From Apostichopus japonicus (Eukaryota > Echinodermata > Holothuroidea > Aspidochirotida > Stichopodidae), in contig NC_092568.1 of assembly GCF_037975245.1 (NCBI RefSeq), positions 8,631,001 to 8,691,000 on the forward strand: a stretch of DNA of 60,000 nt. Reading direction: 5' to 3'. How positions within the stretch are numbered: the first letter of the stretch is position 1; each line of letters opens with the position of its first letter. Positions 23,522 through 34,101 of the stretch are shown here, in pieces. A program made the translations under genes and the position numbers. A model generated the notes under the pieces. It ran no database searches, was not told where the DNA came from, and saw only the letters and a program-made list of their open reading frames with translations.

Positions 23522-24203
23522 ATGATGAGGTCATCCAGTTTTGAAGAAGCAGACAGGCATGAATACAAACAAGCCATGGTGCAGAGAGAAGAGAATTCCC
23601 GCCCAAACGAAGCTAATGCTGTGCAGACTAAGAAGAGCAAAGTATTCAATGCGAAAGTATTCACACTGTTCTGTTGCCTTGGCAACATAGGTTATACCGC
23701 CACATCGTCGTATCTAAGTGGAGCTTTAAGCATGATTGAAAAACGGTTCCAACTTCGAAGTAGCCAATCAGGTTTATTCTTTACAACCAATGACATCGTC
23801 GGATTATGTTTGGTTCTCTTTGTGACGTATTTTGGGCAGAAGGGAAACCGGCCTCGAATTCTATCCATTTTATACATGCTGTATGGTGTAGGTGCCCTAT
23901 TATGTGCCGTACCGCACTTTCTATACGAGATGCCTACGTCACTGACGGAAGTTTGGGAATCATCAAATGAAACGGCTGGTGAAACAGACCCATCAACGAT
24001 GGGATTGATGTGTGATGCCAAATTGAACGAAGAGGAAGCGGGCTGTGATGCAGAGGAGACATATAATTCAGGTGCTCTTTGGAGTCAAGCCTGGTGGCTG
24101 TTCCTTGGGATGTCCCTGTCGGGTGTTGGGTCCAGCATTGGACCTTTAATGATATCTTTCCTTGACGATAATCAAAATAAAAAGAACACACCTGTCTATG
24201 TCG
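23522..24203 (+). CDS. SLCO gene 1, coding exon 1 (N-terminus, TM1 to about TM4)
   Basis: Residues 1-227. ATG follows a splice acceptor by one base. A 40-residue charged N-terminus precedes TM1 (KVFTLFCCLGNIGYTATSSY), then [20 protein letters not shown], which is the conserved start of the OATP fold. TM2 and TM3 follow, then a luminal/extracellular loop with NET at 149 and two Cys, and an AWWLFLG helix. Donor GTAAGT at 24204; phase 1. Confidence 0.93.
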
Positions 24204-27200
24204 GTAAGTAAGGAAATACTGTGCTCATACAGATTTCGGCTGATCACCCCCCCCCCCCCCCCCGCCAAAAAAAAATCTGCAATTATTATTTGGAATTAAC
24301 TACGCGCTATAATTAGCTTTCATTTGTTTGAGACATTTAAAGACATGCCTTTGTTTGATTGCCTTCTTTATGTGAAGATTTCTCAATGGGTTTAGTTTAA
24401 GTTTTGGAAACGGTTGTCTAACTACCATGGAAAGCTGCTTCAAAAGAGTATTTTGGTACCACAGTTTTTTGGTAAAAAAAATAACTTATTGAAGCGGTCT
24501 TTGAACGCCGTTGTTAGCATTTGAACCATACCTAAAAACGATTAAATATGCAGCATGCATAGTAATATATATATATATATTACATTTCTCAATATTAATT
24601 AAATTCCGTCATTGGTGTTAATTGTACTTCAAATCATCAACTATATTGGGTTTTTGTCTGTTTGTCTATAGTAGAACATGTCTTTATGATTTTCCACTTT
24701 CTTAGATATCTTTAAAAGTTACCGTTAAGAGTTTAAGAATAGATGACTTAATAACCTATGAGATGTTATCAGTTGAGAATTTTTACCTCAATTCATCTTA
24801 ATAATCAACATTCGAATGCCATACATCATAATGAAAGACCACATTAATTTTCAACTGCGTCCACTTCGAAATATTTATTTCGAACAAATCAGTTACCCCA
24901 TCATGCACCCCATCCACGTTCATTCGCCCCATTTTCTTCTTAACTTCTCTTATCTATAGGTATTGCATTTACTTCCTGGACTATCGGTATAGTGATCGGG
25001 TTTTTCCTGGCTAATCTTTGCCTTCGACTTCCCGTGAACTTCCTCTCGAGTGATCCCTCCTACGTCATCACCGACCCCAAGGATCCTCGGTTTTTAGGAG
25101 CTTGGTGGTTGGGTTTAATTATTATTGGAATATTCATCATCCTCTCCAGTTTGCCTCTATTCTTCTTTCCTCGTCAACTTCCCGGAAGTGAAATATACCG
25201 AAAGCGTTCTTTGCACCGGAGCTTGAGTGAAAGCAGTAACAAACAAGGATTTGTAAAAGGTGATATTTCCACAAACGATACCACCGTGCCCTGTCCACAA
25301 CCCCCCTCCCACCTAATCCCCCTGCTACCCAAATACACACACGCTTACACGCACTTGAAATTTTTTGAACAAATTGTCCTCTTCTAGTAGAGAGTTCGCG
25401 TGACTTGTTTTTTGCAAGTGCAAGTACAGTGTTTATAATGTAGACAAAACTTACCAAGTTTGGTTTACAACCACCATTTGCTATTGATGACCCCCCCCCT
25501 CCACTCCGCCCTACCCTTCTACAGCAACAGATGTGCATGAACATAATGTATATTCGTGATTTATCATTCGTGTCATTTTATCTGCTATTTGAAATGGGGG
25601 GGGGGGGGGGTGGAGGGGGGATTTGGAAGTGAAATGCGATGGAGATGCGATATCGAATTAATTTATTTTACTTGAATCAAGTCCTAACTGATTATGCTCA
25701 CCTTTTTTTGTGTCATATGAACTCTGACATGCTAACTTTACTGCTTTTTTTTTTTTTTTTTAAATTCTATCAATAGATATAATCAAAGCAATGGTTCGGA
25801 TTCTAACCAATAAAGTGGTAATGTTGATGGTCTTTTCTACGTGTAGCGGTTTCACGATGTTTGTTGCTCTCAGAATCTACTCGACTAAATATCTTCAAAC
25901 ACAATTTGATATATCGGCTTCGATGGCTGCTCTCCTAACAGGTAGGTAGAATTATAGAAACCACGATATTGTTAAGAATATGTCATATTTTGAAGTAAAA
26001 CGAGTATATAACCTGTATTATGCTAAGGGGCGCCGAGAGTCTCCCGCTGCTCATTTTAAGTAGGCTATATATAGTTTCAGTTGAAAAATAGAATCCTAAT
26101 TGTTTATCCCATTATGTCTACGGGCTCCCTAATTGACCCATGGGCCGGGGGTGCTTGGGGGGAGGGGTTGGGGTGTATCCCCTGCCCCACGCCCCAGCTC
26201 GTAAAGCCTGATTATGCTCTGTCAGTTATACGGTACATCAAAAGTGTTTAAGTCTTGAGCTGTATCCTATTGTCTGTGTTATATTTTTAATGAGCTCACG
26301 TTTTGGTGCATTTTAGTTATAAATATACTGTGACAAGCACTCATGATATCACCCTTTTATTTCTGTTCCAGGTGTCATTGTCATTCCTAGCGCAATCTGT
26401 GGAAACATAATCGGTGGCATCATCGTGAAGAAATTAAAACTACAGAAGCGTGGAATGGCCATCATGGCTCTGACCTTAGCTTTTGCAAGTGTCATAACAA
26501 TTCCTTTCTTCTTCTTTTCTGGTTGTCCACAAAAGCCGAGAGCTGGTCTTAGTGTACAATACACCGTCGACGCAGAGACGTGAGTGATAAAATAATTTCC
26601 AGATTTATTTTACGACTTTTACTTTCAAATATGTCCGAGGTCCAACACCAATGAAACACAGAAGCTAACATAGGCCTATATATCCCAATTTTCCTCGCCC
26701 ACCAAATTCCACTTTAGTGTTTAAAAAAAAATAGCTATCTTTTTCCCCTTACATAACCCTTTTTACGCACTTCCTCCCCAACTCTCCCAACCCTCCCCAA
26801 CCCTCCCCAACCCAACCCTTCCCTCCCCAACCCTCCCCAACACTCCCTTAGGCCTTTTTGTTTAGTTTAGACTATGTACCGTTGAAGACCTCAGTTTTGA
26901 TATTACTTTACAGAATGGTGCTTGCTCTAGACTCACCAAATCTTGATGCTGAGTGTAACATTGGATGTAGCTGCCCAACAACATACCTACCAGTTTGTGG
27001 TTCCGATGGTATCACGTATGCTTCACCATGTCATGCTGGATGTACAGGGTACCATTCATCTGACGCCAATGTCACGGTAAGTCGAACCATTTTACTTTAA
27101 CTATATCGGAATTTCATAATTTCCCCTTTCAGTTAAAATAAAAAACCGATGCGACCTTCCTCATTTCCTAGGTTCATGAGGGGTTTACTAAAAGAATTAA

Positions 27201-30200
27201 ACAAAGACAATCGCATAAAAAGCATATTGTAAAATTTTCTGGATAAGATGCAGAACTACGAAATATTATTGCAATGTTGCAATATGCGTTGACTGTTGTA
27301 TGGGAAGCTGTTGTATGTGACTGTTGTATGGGTATAGCTGTTGTACTGTTTGTATGGGAAGCACAACAATGAGTTGTGAAATTGAGTTGCAAACTTCATT
27401 ATAACCTTACGATAAAATATGTTGTCTTTTTAAATAGTTTATGTTTGATAATGTCATATTTTATTGTTTATATTGTGTATATTTCACTAATCTGCAGCAC
27501 AGATAAAGAAGGAAACTGCGTTCCGCACTTCCAAAAAATAAACCTAGCAGTTAATTAAAAGGAATACAGATACACATTTAAAAAATTGGCTAAAAACCAC
27601 CGTAGATATACAGTATCATGCCTTAAACATATCTTGTTTTCATGTTGTATAATATTATATCCAGTCGTGAGTTATAGGCCTACTCTAAAAGTTTGAAAAA
27701 ACATGTAACATTCATGACCAAACATTAACAGAACAACTTAATTGTAATTTCTTGCTTTGTTTTGTGAATATTCATTGTAACTATGTGAACAAAGGATGCA
27801 GCTGTTTTCTTTCCGATAGGAAAAATTCAAATCGAAAATTCATTGTATTTGACTAGATTCAATGACTTGGACACGACTTACATTGTTACTTGTGACCAGA
27901 CTTGCAGATGGTAGACTTTTTACTTAATTCGACAAGAGAAAAGTTGAATTGTGGCTTGACTTGACAAATATGACTCGGAAACAACACCGCAAAAACGTTG
28001 TGACATTGATGACCAGAGATGAACAACCAGGGGCGTATCCAGGGGGGGGCGCAACAGGCGCGCGCCCCCCCCCTATTGGCGGTCACCAAAAAAAAAAGTT
28101 TAGCAAAAAAAAAAAAAAAAAAAAAATTGATGAAGACCTTTATGTGAGATGTCGGTGATCGCTCAACCCCTCCCCCCTCCCGTATGCTTTATTTTTTGTT
28201 TGCCAAAAAAAGGTTTTTGCGAAGTTCGGCGGCATAATAGTTTTAGAAACATAGATGGTAATTGTGTTTGTATTATCACTATAAACACTAAATGACATGC
28301 CAGCCATACTAAATTGTGCATTTTGTGTCCATATTTACTGGAAATGTTGCTTATTATTAAGGTCGAAAAATGGATCACATATGGCCATGGGCGTTGATCC
28401 TGGGTGGAGGGGGGATATATCCCCCCATGAAAATGGGTGGAGGGGATGTAATGCACCATATTCCCCCCCCCCCACCAAATGCCAGGGATAAGAATATTTT
28501 CATGCCTACATTTATGCACCCTCATAGTATTCATATAGGCCCTATAGTAGGCCTACACACGTACATGTTCCCTCGAACAGCTGAGAATCTCATGTAACCA
28601 GGGTAATGCTTAATACACGTTTCACTTGGATGCCCTAGCAATCGGTACCTAGGAATGTAACTATGTGTAATTGTGTATTGCATGTGTATAGGCCTATAAT
28701 AGCCTGCATGAGGCCATTTTCTTCATCGAATAATATAACAGAGCTCTCGAACATTCTAACGTTGCGCCTGAAACAAGATTGACAGGGGCAATTTTCCCAA
28801 AATAACACCCGAAATTAAAAAAAAAAGTATTTTGGATCCTGATTATGAGATATTTCGGACATGACATCCCTATTTTAAAGTTGGGTATATGCCGCTTGGA
28901 AACTTCGGGAAGTGCCGTTTCCGGCCATCTAGAGGGTTTGTTAATCCCAAAATTTTCTTGTGCGCTTCGCGCCAACTCATGGTGGCGCTACGCTTAGATA
29001 GTCAACAAGGTCATATCCCCCCCCCCCACTCGGAAGTACGGATCGCCGCCCATGCATATGACACCATTTTGCATTTCAGCCCTTCTTTGAAAGCAAAAAT
29101 TGTACACCCCTCCCCTTAGACCCATCCCCCAGGACGGCGATCATTCATGCCTGGCGCCCCCCCCCCCCTATTGGAACATCCTGGATACGCCCCTGACAAC
29201 CGTACACCTCACCATTCAATGATTTTCTTTCTTACCTTATCTTATTAATGTTCATATCACTTAGATGTACACAGAATGTAGCTGTGTTGTACAATCAGTA
29301 GAGGCCGAATATACAGCCATTCACGGAGAATGTCCCCAGGAATGCTCGTATTATTTTCATCTGGCCATCTCCGTCGTCCTTTCATCAATTATCTCTCTCA
29401 TTTCCAACCCAGTCGCCATGTTGAAAATAAGGTAAACTGCATTTACTATTTTTTGGAGAAAAAAAATGAATAAAACTTGTCTTCATTTTTTTAAACCTTG
29501 CAATCTTTGTAAGTGTCTAATTTCATTTTCTCCTTAAAATATTGCCTTAAATATAAGTTATATTTCTTTGGCACAAATTGGAAAAGGTGATGCCTATATG
29601 CGTATACACCTAACTCTGTGAATTGTATAATGTAATGTCTCCCTCTTCTTCGTTCATCTGGGCATTATTACCTTTTGCAAATAAACCGCCACCATCCATA
29701 GTTAGGCTTTTGTCGGCTCCGTTTTCCGGCATAGGAAGTTTCTATACTTATATAAATATTATATGGAAATATAATAATTGGAGTGACTATACTATAGGAT
29801 CTCGTAGTATACTTATAGGATTCAAAATTTTAATTATTGATAAATGAAAATGGGGGAAATAGAGAGAAAAAGAAGAGGACAAAAAAGACAAAGAAAGCAG
29901 ATTTTTGAAAATTTTCGGTGAAAAATAACAATGAAGCAAGGGTACAAGGAGTTTTAAAGATATGATTATTAGTATAGAAACCTGTAATTAATATTCTTAG
30001 CTTTCGTGTTTTTCTTTATGTTGTTTGATTAACATTAAAACTAAAAAGCTGTAATTATATCTAATGTGTCATCGATTATATAAAGACAGAGTGATTAAAT
30101 CTATTTTTAATTTACGATATGATTACATGAACATTTATAATTATCGAATCAGGGGTATATATGCAAACAAAAACATACAAACAAAGAAAGAATTTTCTAA

Positions 30201-33200
30201 ACACACAAATAATCTCTCTTCTTTCCCAGAGCCGTCGAAGACAGAGATAAATCCCTCGTGATGGGATTCACCAACCTTATGTCGAAGATTTTGGGTACGT
30301 TTGCTTTGTTATAATCTGACCATGGCTATCTCCCGTGGGTAGGGGGAGAGTGGCGTAGGTGACAGAAATATGGCATTCGGAAGCGCCAAGTTTTACATAA
30401 ACACATATTTAGAGTTGAAAGTATATATCACTTTGCCAAACCGCTCAATATTTACATTTCTCGGTCTAAATGGAATCCCACATAAAGGGTTCATCCATTA
30501 AAAAATTTCCCATTAAAACTTATTTTTCCTGCAAAAGGACTCACTGAAACCTAAGGTCTCATGCGAGTGGATTGTATTGGAAGTTAGTTCTGTGGTGAGC
30601 ATAATTTCATGAATCCCCAAAATATATACACATAAAGTGGGATACAAAGAGTTATGCATTTCACTGCACCAAGTAATATTTTGTTAAATTTGTTAAATTT
30701 ATTTTTTATTTTATTTTTTGTTGTTTGCATCCAACTGAGTTATGTTTTTACTGTCCTATGAGAATTACCGCAGTTTTCTGTTTCGTTTGTATATATTTTT
30801 AGCCTACATACCAGGTCCTGTTGTTTGGGGAGCATTAATAGACATGTCATGCATCCTGTTTCAAGAATCGTGCGGGGAGACTGGTAATTGTCTGGTCTAT
30901 AACACAGACCAGTTCCGAAATGTATTCTACGGTAGCTTGTTGGGTCTGAAGTCTCTTGATCTGATATTGATATCATCGGCTCTAGCGGTCATAATTTATC
31001 AATTAAAACAAGAAAAGGTGAGTTATTCTGCTTTGCTGTCCTCTCCTATTTTTTCTTATGGTTCATCCATTTGTTTGGGGGGGGGGGTGGGGGTAACCGA
31101 AGAGTTGTAATATAAATCTACTTTAGGCTTTTTACACCTGTATCGAATAACGCTAGTCCTGCTTGTTGACATATTTTGCTTTACTCTAAATGTCAACAAT
31201 TTTATGAATCATAAAGCCGGATCTCGAAAGAGCTAGTTTAAAAAGTTCTCTTTTGATGAATGTTCTATATATGCATGGCATATATGCATGGCATGTGTCT
31301 TGTTTTGTAGACACCCATGACATGACGCTTTTTGATATAGTTTACTCGCTGTCTCCTATTAAGAAGACTAAATAATGATGCCTACCATAAGAGCATTCAG
31401 TCACCGCAAACTGTGGTGTTTGCAAAGTTGAGTGGGTTATAACAAACATGAAAGACTTTTTAGAGTCTCAAATTCAATTGTTCGGTCTGGTAACATTTAC
31501 ACAGGTATATGCGTTTGTTTTTCTCAAGTTTTTGTGCCTGTGATATCATATAACCATACCTCAATCGTTGAGATCAACTGAATGACAAGCAAACAGTTGG
31601 GAGAAAGGGGAGGGGTAGGCAAACATTTGGGGAGGGTACAAAACGCACCTGTCTCTAGTGCACATCACAGGCAAATTAGATGGCAGAGGGGTGCTGCAGT
31701 TTTGTGGTGCCCCCACTTGGCGCCGCCAACTGAATTTGCGTGTACTATATCACACTTCCCTTCTACTGGTATTTAAATCACCTCCATCGCCGCCAAACAC
31801 AGCTAGGTTACCATAGTACATATACTATCCGGAAGGGGGTCATGGGGGCGGTGGGGGGGGAGGGTTGCCCCACCCCCCAAAAACGACAAAGTTTCAGCAT
31901 AACCCATATGAGAATGTCATACACAATTTGGACGTTGACCCGGTCTGTTGTATAGCATGGAACTGTTATCGGTAATCTACTAAAGTGGGTAAAAAGACCG
32001 TTAGCATAGCTTGAAAGTTACCCAGTTTATAATAATACCTTTGTGCCAACGTCTGGCATCCATGATTCAAAGAATTTAAGATTGTGGTCGTTACGTACAG
32101 GGTGATATCAAGTGATTACCCTTAGGGATGATCTGTAGCTCATATTTGGTGCTATCATTTTATGACCTAAACCACTACCACATCCACCACAGGAATCCCG
32201 GCACATATCAGTTCCTTTTTTAATTTGAATCTGTGTCAGGCACAGTGGTACAGTTAGTAATTGGTTATCTATTAAACCCCCCACAACAATCAGCTAGATA
32301 AGATGACGACAAGCCAATGGGCATCTTTCCTATTCCTGGCTTGGAGGAGGAGGGGAGGGGGGGTGCGGTTCCTTTCTTCATGGAGCCATATTGCACCTCA
32401 GTACCGCACCACGCAGTCGACCTGTAAGCCCCCCCCCCCACACACCCCACCCATTGCCTTTTATGATTATGTATATTAATACTAGGCCAAATACAAAGTC
32501 AACTTGACTAGCAAGTCGCACCGTAAGTCCCCAAACAATGATATGCAAATATTGACTCTCCGGTTTTAACTGATATTTGATGAAGTAACCTAGATAGCTT
32601 GCTATAAAATTGAAGCCATCATAAACCAACGACAGTAAAAGTGAATAATCCGTACGTGTAAAATACCTATGCAGACCCGTATCACAAGACAGTCAGGCTG
32701 TGTGTAGCTCACTCTGAAAATGTGGTATGGTTAAGCGTCCTTAGTTGCAAAATGGTGTAATATTTTGCAACTATAACTAATGTTCAATATCTCCCCCTCC
32801 TCCATTTCCCCCCACAAATACCGACAGTGTCTTTCCCTCCTGAATGTTTGAATACCAGGGTTCTAAAATCTAGAGAAATAAAACGAATTTATGTCTCATG
32901 GTGTATCCATGCAGGATTACCTTCAACCTTGTTTAATGTTTCATAAAGCTTCCTTTCCTACACCTTCCGACCCGCACCACCCGTCTACCTATACCCACTC
33001 TATCACATATCTACCCACCCACCTATTTCTACACCCACCCACCCACCACACCTTCACCTACCCACCCACCCCTACACCAACCCACCCAATCATCTACCGA
33101 TCCATCCACTCCTCCACCTATCCATCGACGCCTACACCCACCAACCCACTCCTTTACCTACCCACCAATTCCTCCACCTACCTACCCACCCACCCACCCA

Positions 33201-33742
33201 CCCACTCCTAAACCTTCCCTTCCATCCATCCATCCATCCACCCACTCCTACATCAACATCCCACCCACTTCTCTGTTCTTCCCTGATGTTGGTTTGTGAT
33301 GATTCTTGGAGGGTATAATAATATAAGATATTTATCCTATCCCGTCATGACATCTCTCATATACATCTGTAACTGTTTCTTGCTGTTCATCAGACCTACC
33401 TAATTCCCTTAAATTCAGTTCGGCTTCGGCGTCGGCTTCGATTTTTTTTTAAATTCACAACACAAGTAATATTGTGTGATAAGTGTGATACACGTATGTG
33501 ACATGAAGCCGAAGCCATGTTTCATACTGAGAGTTTGGTTATATGCTGAAAGATTCACTGTAGTTTATATATCAATATTAGTATACTTATTCTCGCGCCA
33601 TCTCTCTGCTGCTCATCAATATTGAAGTCTATATTTTGAACCCATTTTTCAGACATACACTTCGATGAGACCACCCAAAGTTGTAGTACCCAATACGTAT
33701 GACGAAAACGAGATAGAAGAACAAACATACTCAACGGTATAA
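23522..33742 (+). CDS. Organic anion transporting polypeptide (SLCO/OATP), complete
   Basis: Nine coding exons: 23522-24203, 24960-25259, 25777-25941, 26372-26579, 26914-27076, 29265-29431, 30230-30294, 30803-31017 and 33653-33742. The sum is 2055 bp, 684 residues, normal for the family. OATPs are 12-TM plasma-membrane carriers exchanging amphipathic anions such as steroid conjugates, bile salts, prostanoids and toxins. Diagnostic features are the signature region [12 protein letters not shown] (residues 269-280; the usual Trp after Arg is Phe here), a Kazal-like extracellular loop between TM9 and TM10 with ten cysteines (466, 470, 472, 480, 491, 495, 511, 513, 529 and 533), the R-AVEDRDKSLVMGF segment, and PGPVVWGALIDMSC before TM11. 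An N-glycosylation sequon NET is at 149. The C terminus YSTV is a class I PDZ ligand. Which SLCO subfamily it belongs to cannot be settled by eye, so no symbol is given. Head-to-tail paralogue of the gene at 39714. Confidence 0.94.
24960..25259 (+). CDS. SLCO gene 1, exon 2 (OATP signature)
   Basis: 300 bp, residues 228-327. FTSWTIGIVIGFFLANLCLR is a membrane helix, followed by the family signature DPKDPRFLGAWWLG and another helix ending FFFPRQLPG. The tail is the basic and serine-rich middle cytoplasmic loop. Donor GTGATA at 25260 is weak but sits at the position used in the paralogue. Confidence 0.92.
25777..25941 (+). CDS. SLCO gene 1, exon 3
   Basis: 165 bp, residues 328-382, the same length and phase as the paralogue exon 53390-53554. 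It encodes KAMVRILTNKVVMLMVFSTC, a membrane helix, then LRIYSTKYLQTQFDISAS, a conserved OATP TM7-TM8 link. Confidence 0.92.
26372..26579 (+). CDS. SLCO gene 1, exon 4
   Basis: 208 bp, residues 383-451, identical in length to the paralogue exon. It contains [20 protein letters not shown] (TM8-TM9 loop and helix) and IPFFFFSGC, where the helix leaves the membrane before the Kazal-like loop. Phase 2 out. Confidence 0.93.
26770..26850. repeat. CCCCAACCCT-type pyrimidine tandem repeat
   Basis: Repeated CTCCCCAACCCTCCCCAAC units in the intron just upstream of the Kazal-loop exon. It is a simple C-rich repeat with no other feature. Confidence 0.8.
26914..27076 (+). CDS. SLCO gene 1, exon 5 (Kazal-like loop)
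   Basis: 163 bp, residues 452-506. Six cysteines are arranged C-x3-C-x-C-x7-C-x10-C-x3-C with [18 protein letters not shown], the Kazal-like OATP loop 9-10 pattern. Ends on a codon boundary; donor GTAAGT at 27077. Confidence 0.95.
28028..29195. mobile_element. 1.17-kb non-autonomous DNA element, TIR CAGGGGCGTATCCAGG, 5-bp TSD
   Basis: The left end CAGGGGCGTATCCAGG (28028-28043) is the exact inverse of the right end CCTGGATACGCCCCTG (29180-29195). The pentamer ACAAC lies immediately outside both ends (28023-28027 and 29196-29200), a target-site duplication. C/G runs of 9-13 bp sit just inside both ends. There is no transposase and no long frame. It is inserted in an intron of SLCO gene 1, ending 69 bp before the next exon. 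Such CAGGGGCG termini resemble hAT ends, but hAT makes 8-bp duplications. Confidence 0.9.
29265..29431 (+). CDS. SLCO gene 1, exon 6 (last loop cysteines, TM10)
   Basis: 167 bp, residues 507-561. The last four of the ten loop cysteines appear in MYTECSC and GECPQEC, followed by helix YFHLAISVVLSSIISLISNP and AMLKI. Phase 2 out. Confidence 0.93.
30230..30294 (+). CDS. SLCO gene 1, exon 7 (short)
   Basis: 65 bp, residues 562-583: AVEDRDKSLVMGFTNLMSKI, the conserved OATP cytoplasmic segment (R-x-V-x3-xRSLALG type) between TM10 and TM11. Acceptor CAG at 30227-30229, donor GTACGT at 30295. Confidence 0.92.
30803..31017 (+). CDS. SLCO gene 1, exon 8 (TM11-TM12)
   Basis: 215 bp, residues 584-655. 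AYIPGPVVWGALIDMSCILF, then SCGETGNCLVYNTDQFRNVF and a final helix (LILISSALAVIIYQLKQEK). This is the usual C-terminal OATP block. Ends on a codon boundary. Confidence 0.94.
32960..33250. repeat. CACC/CCAC/CATC microsatellite-like tract
   Basis: About 290 bp of interspersed CCCACCCACC and CCATCCATCC units in the last intron of SLCO gene 1. Open frames reading Pro/Thr/His here are not genes. Confidence 0.9.
33653..33742 (+). CDS. SLCO gene 1, exon 9 (C-terminus, PDZ ligand)
   Basis: 90 bp, residues 656-684 plus TAA (33740-33742). A cytoplasmic tail MRPPKVVVPNTYDENEIEEQ ends TYSTV, matching the class I PDZ-binding pattern (S/T-x-hydrophobic-COOH). PDZK1/NHERF scaffolds bind such tails in vertebrate OATPs; here that is inference. 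Acceptor CAG at 33650-33652. Confidence 0.88.
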   Translation, partial: TYTSMRPPKVVVPNTYDENEIEEQTYSTV

Positions 33743-33995
33743 TAACAAACAGACAGAAAGACACGAGCAGACATCTAATCTGTGGCAGCAGCTGCAGAAT
33801 GTCGAATGATTCCGATTATTTATCGGATGAGAGATTTTCCCTAGATAGATCATCTTTACATTTCATGAAGCAACCATGAGGACGCTGAAAATGTAGCAAA
33901 ACAAAGACCGAGGAGGAAGTGACTTCACATAATGCATAGCGTGACAGAGAGCCTGAAATCCGCAGAGCAAAAAACATGTGATTGTTGCTGACCAC

Positions 33996-34101
33996 AATAA
34001 ACTTTTATGAAACGGCTAGGTTTGGCTATGTATCCAACAAAGTCACATTCATGACTGTTTATGCTGTATATTGTTATAGCTAATGATGTGTAAAGAATAA
34101 A
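33996..34101 (+). terminator. Poly(A) signals for SLCO gene 1
   Basis: Two AATAAA hexamers, 33996-34001 and 34096-34101, lie 254-354 bp after the stop. The second is followed within 35 bp by a T/GT-rich stretch (TGCTTATTGTTTGTAAT), the usual downstream element, and is the better candidate. Confidence 0.65.

Noticed and set aside
32891-33211. His/Pro/Thr-rich open frame
   Set aside because: Translation of a CACC/CATC simple repeat in an SLCO intron.
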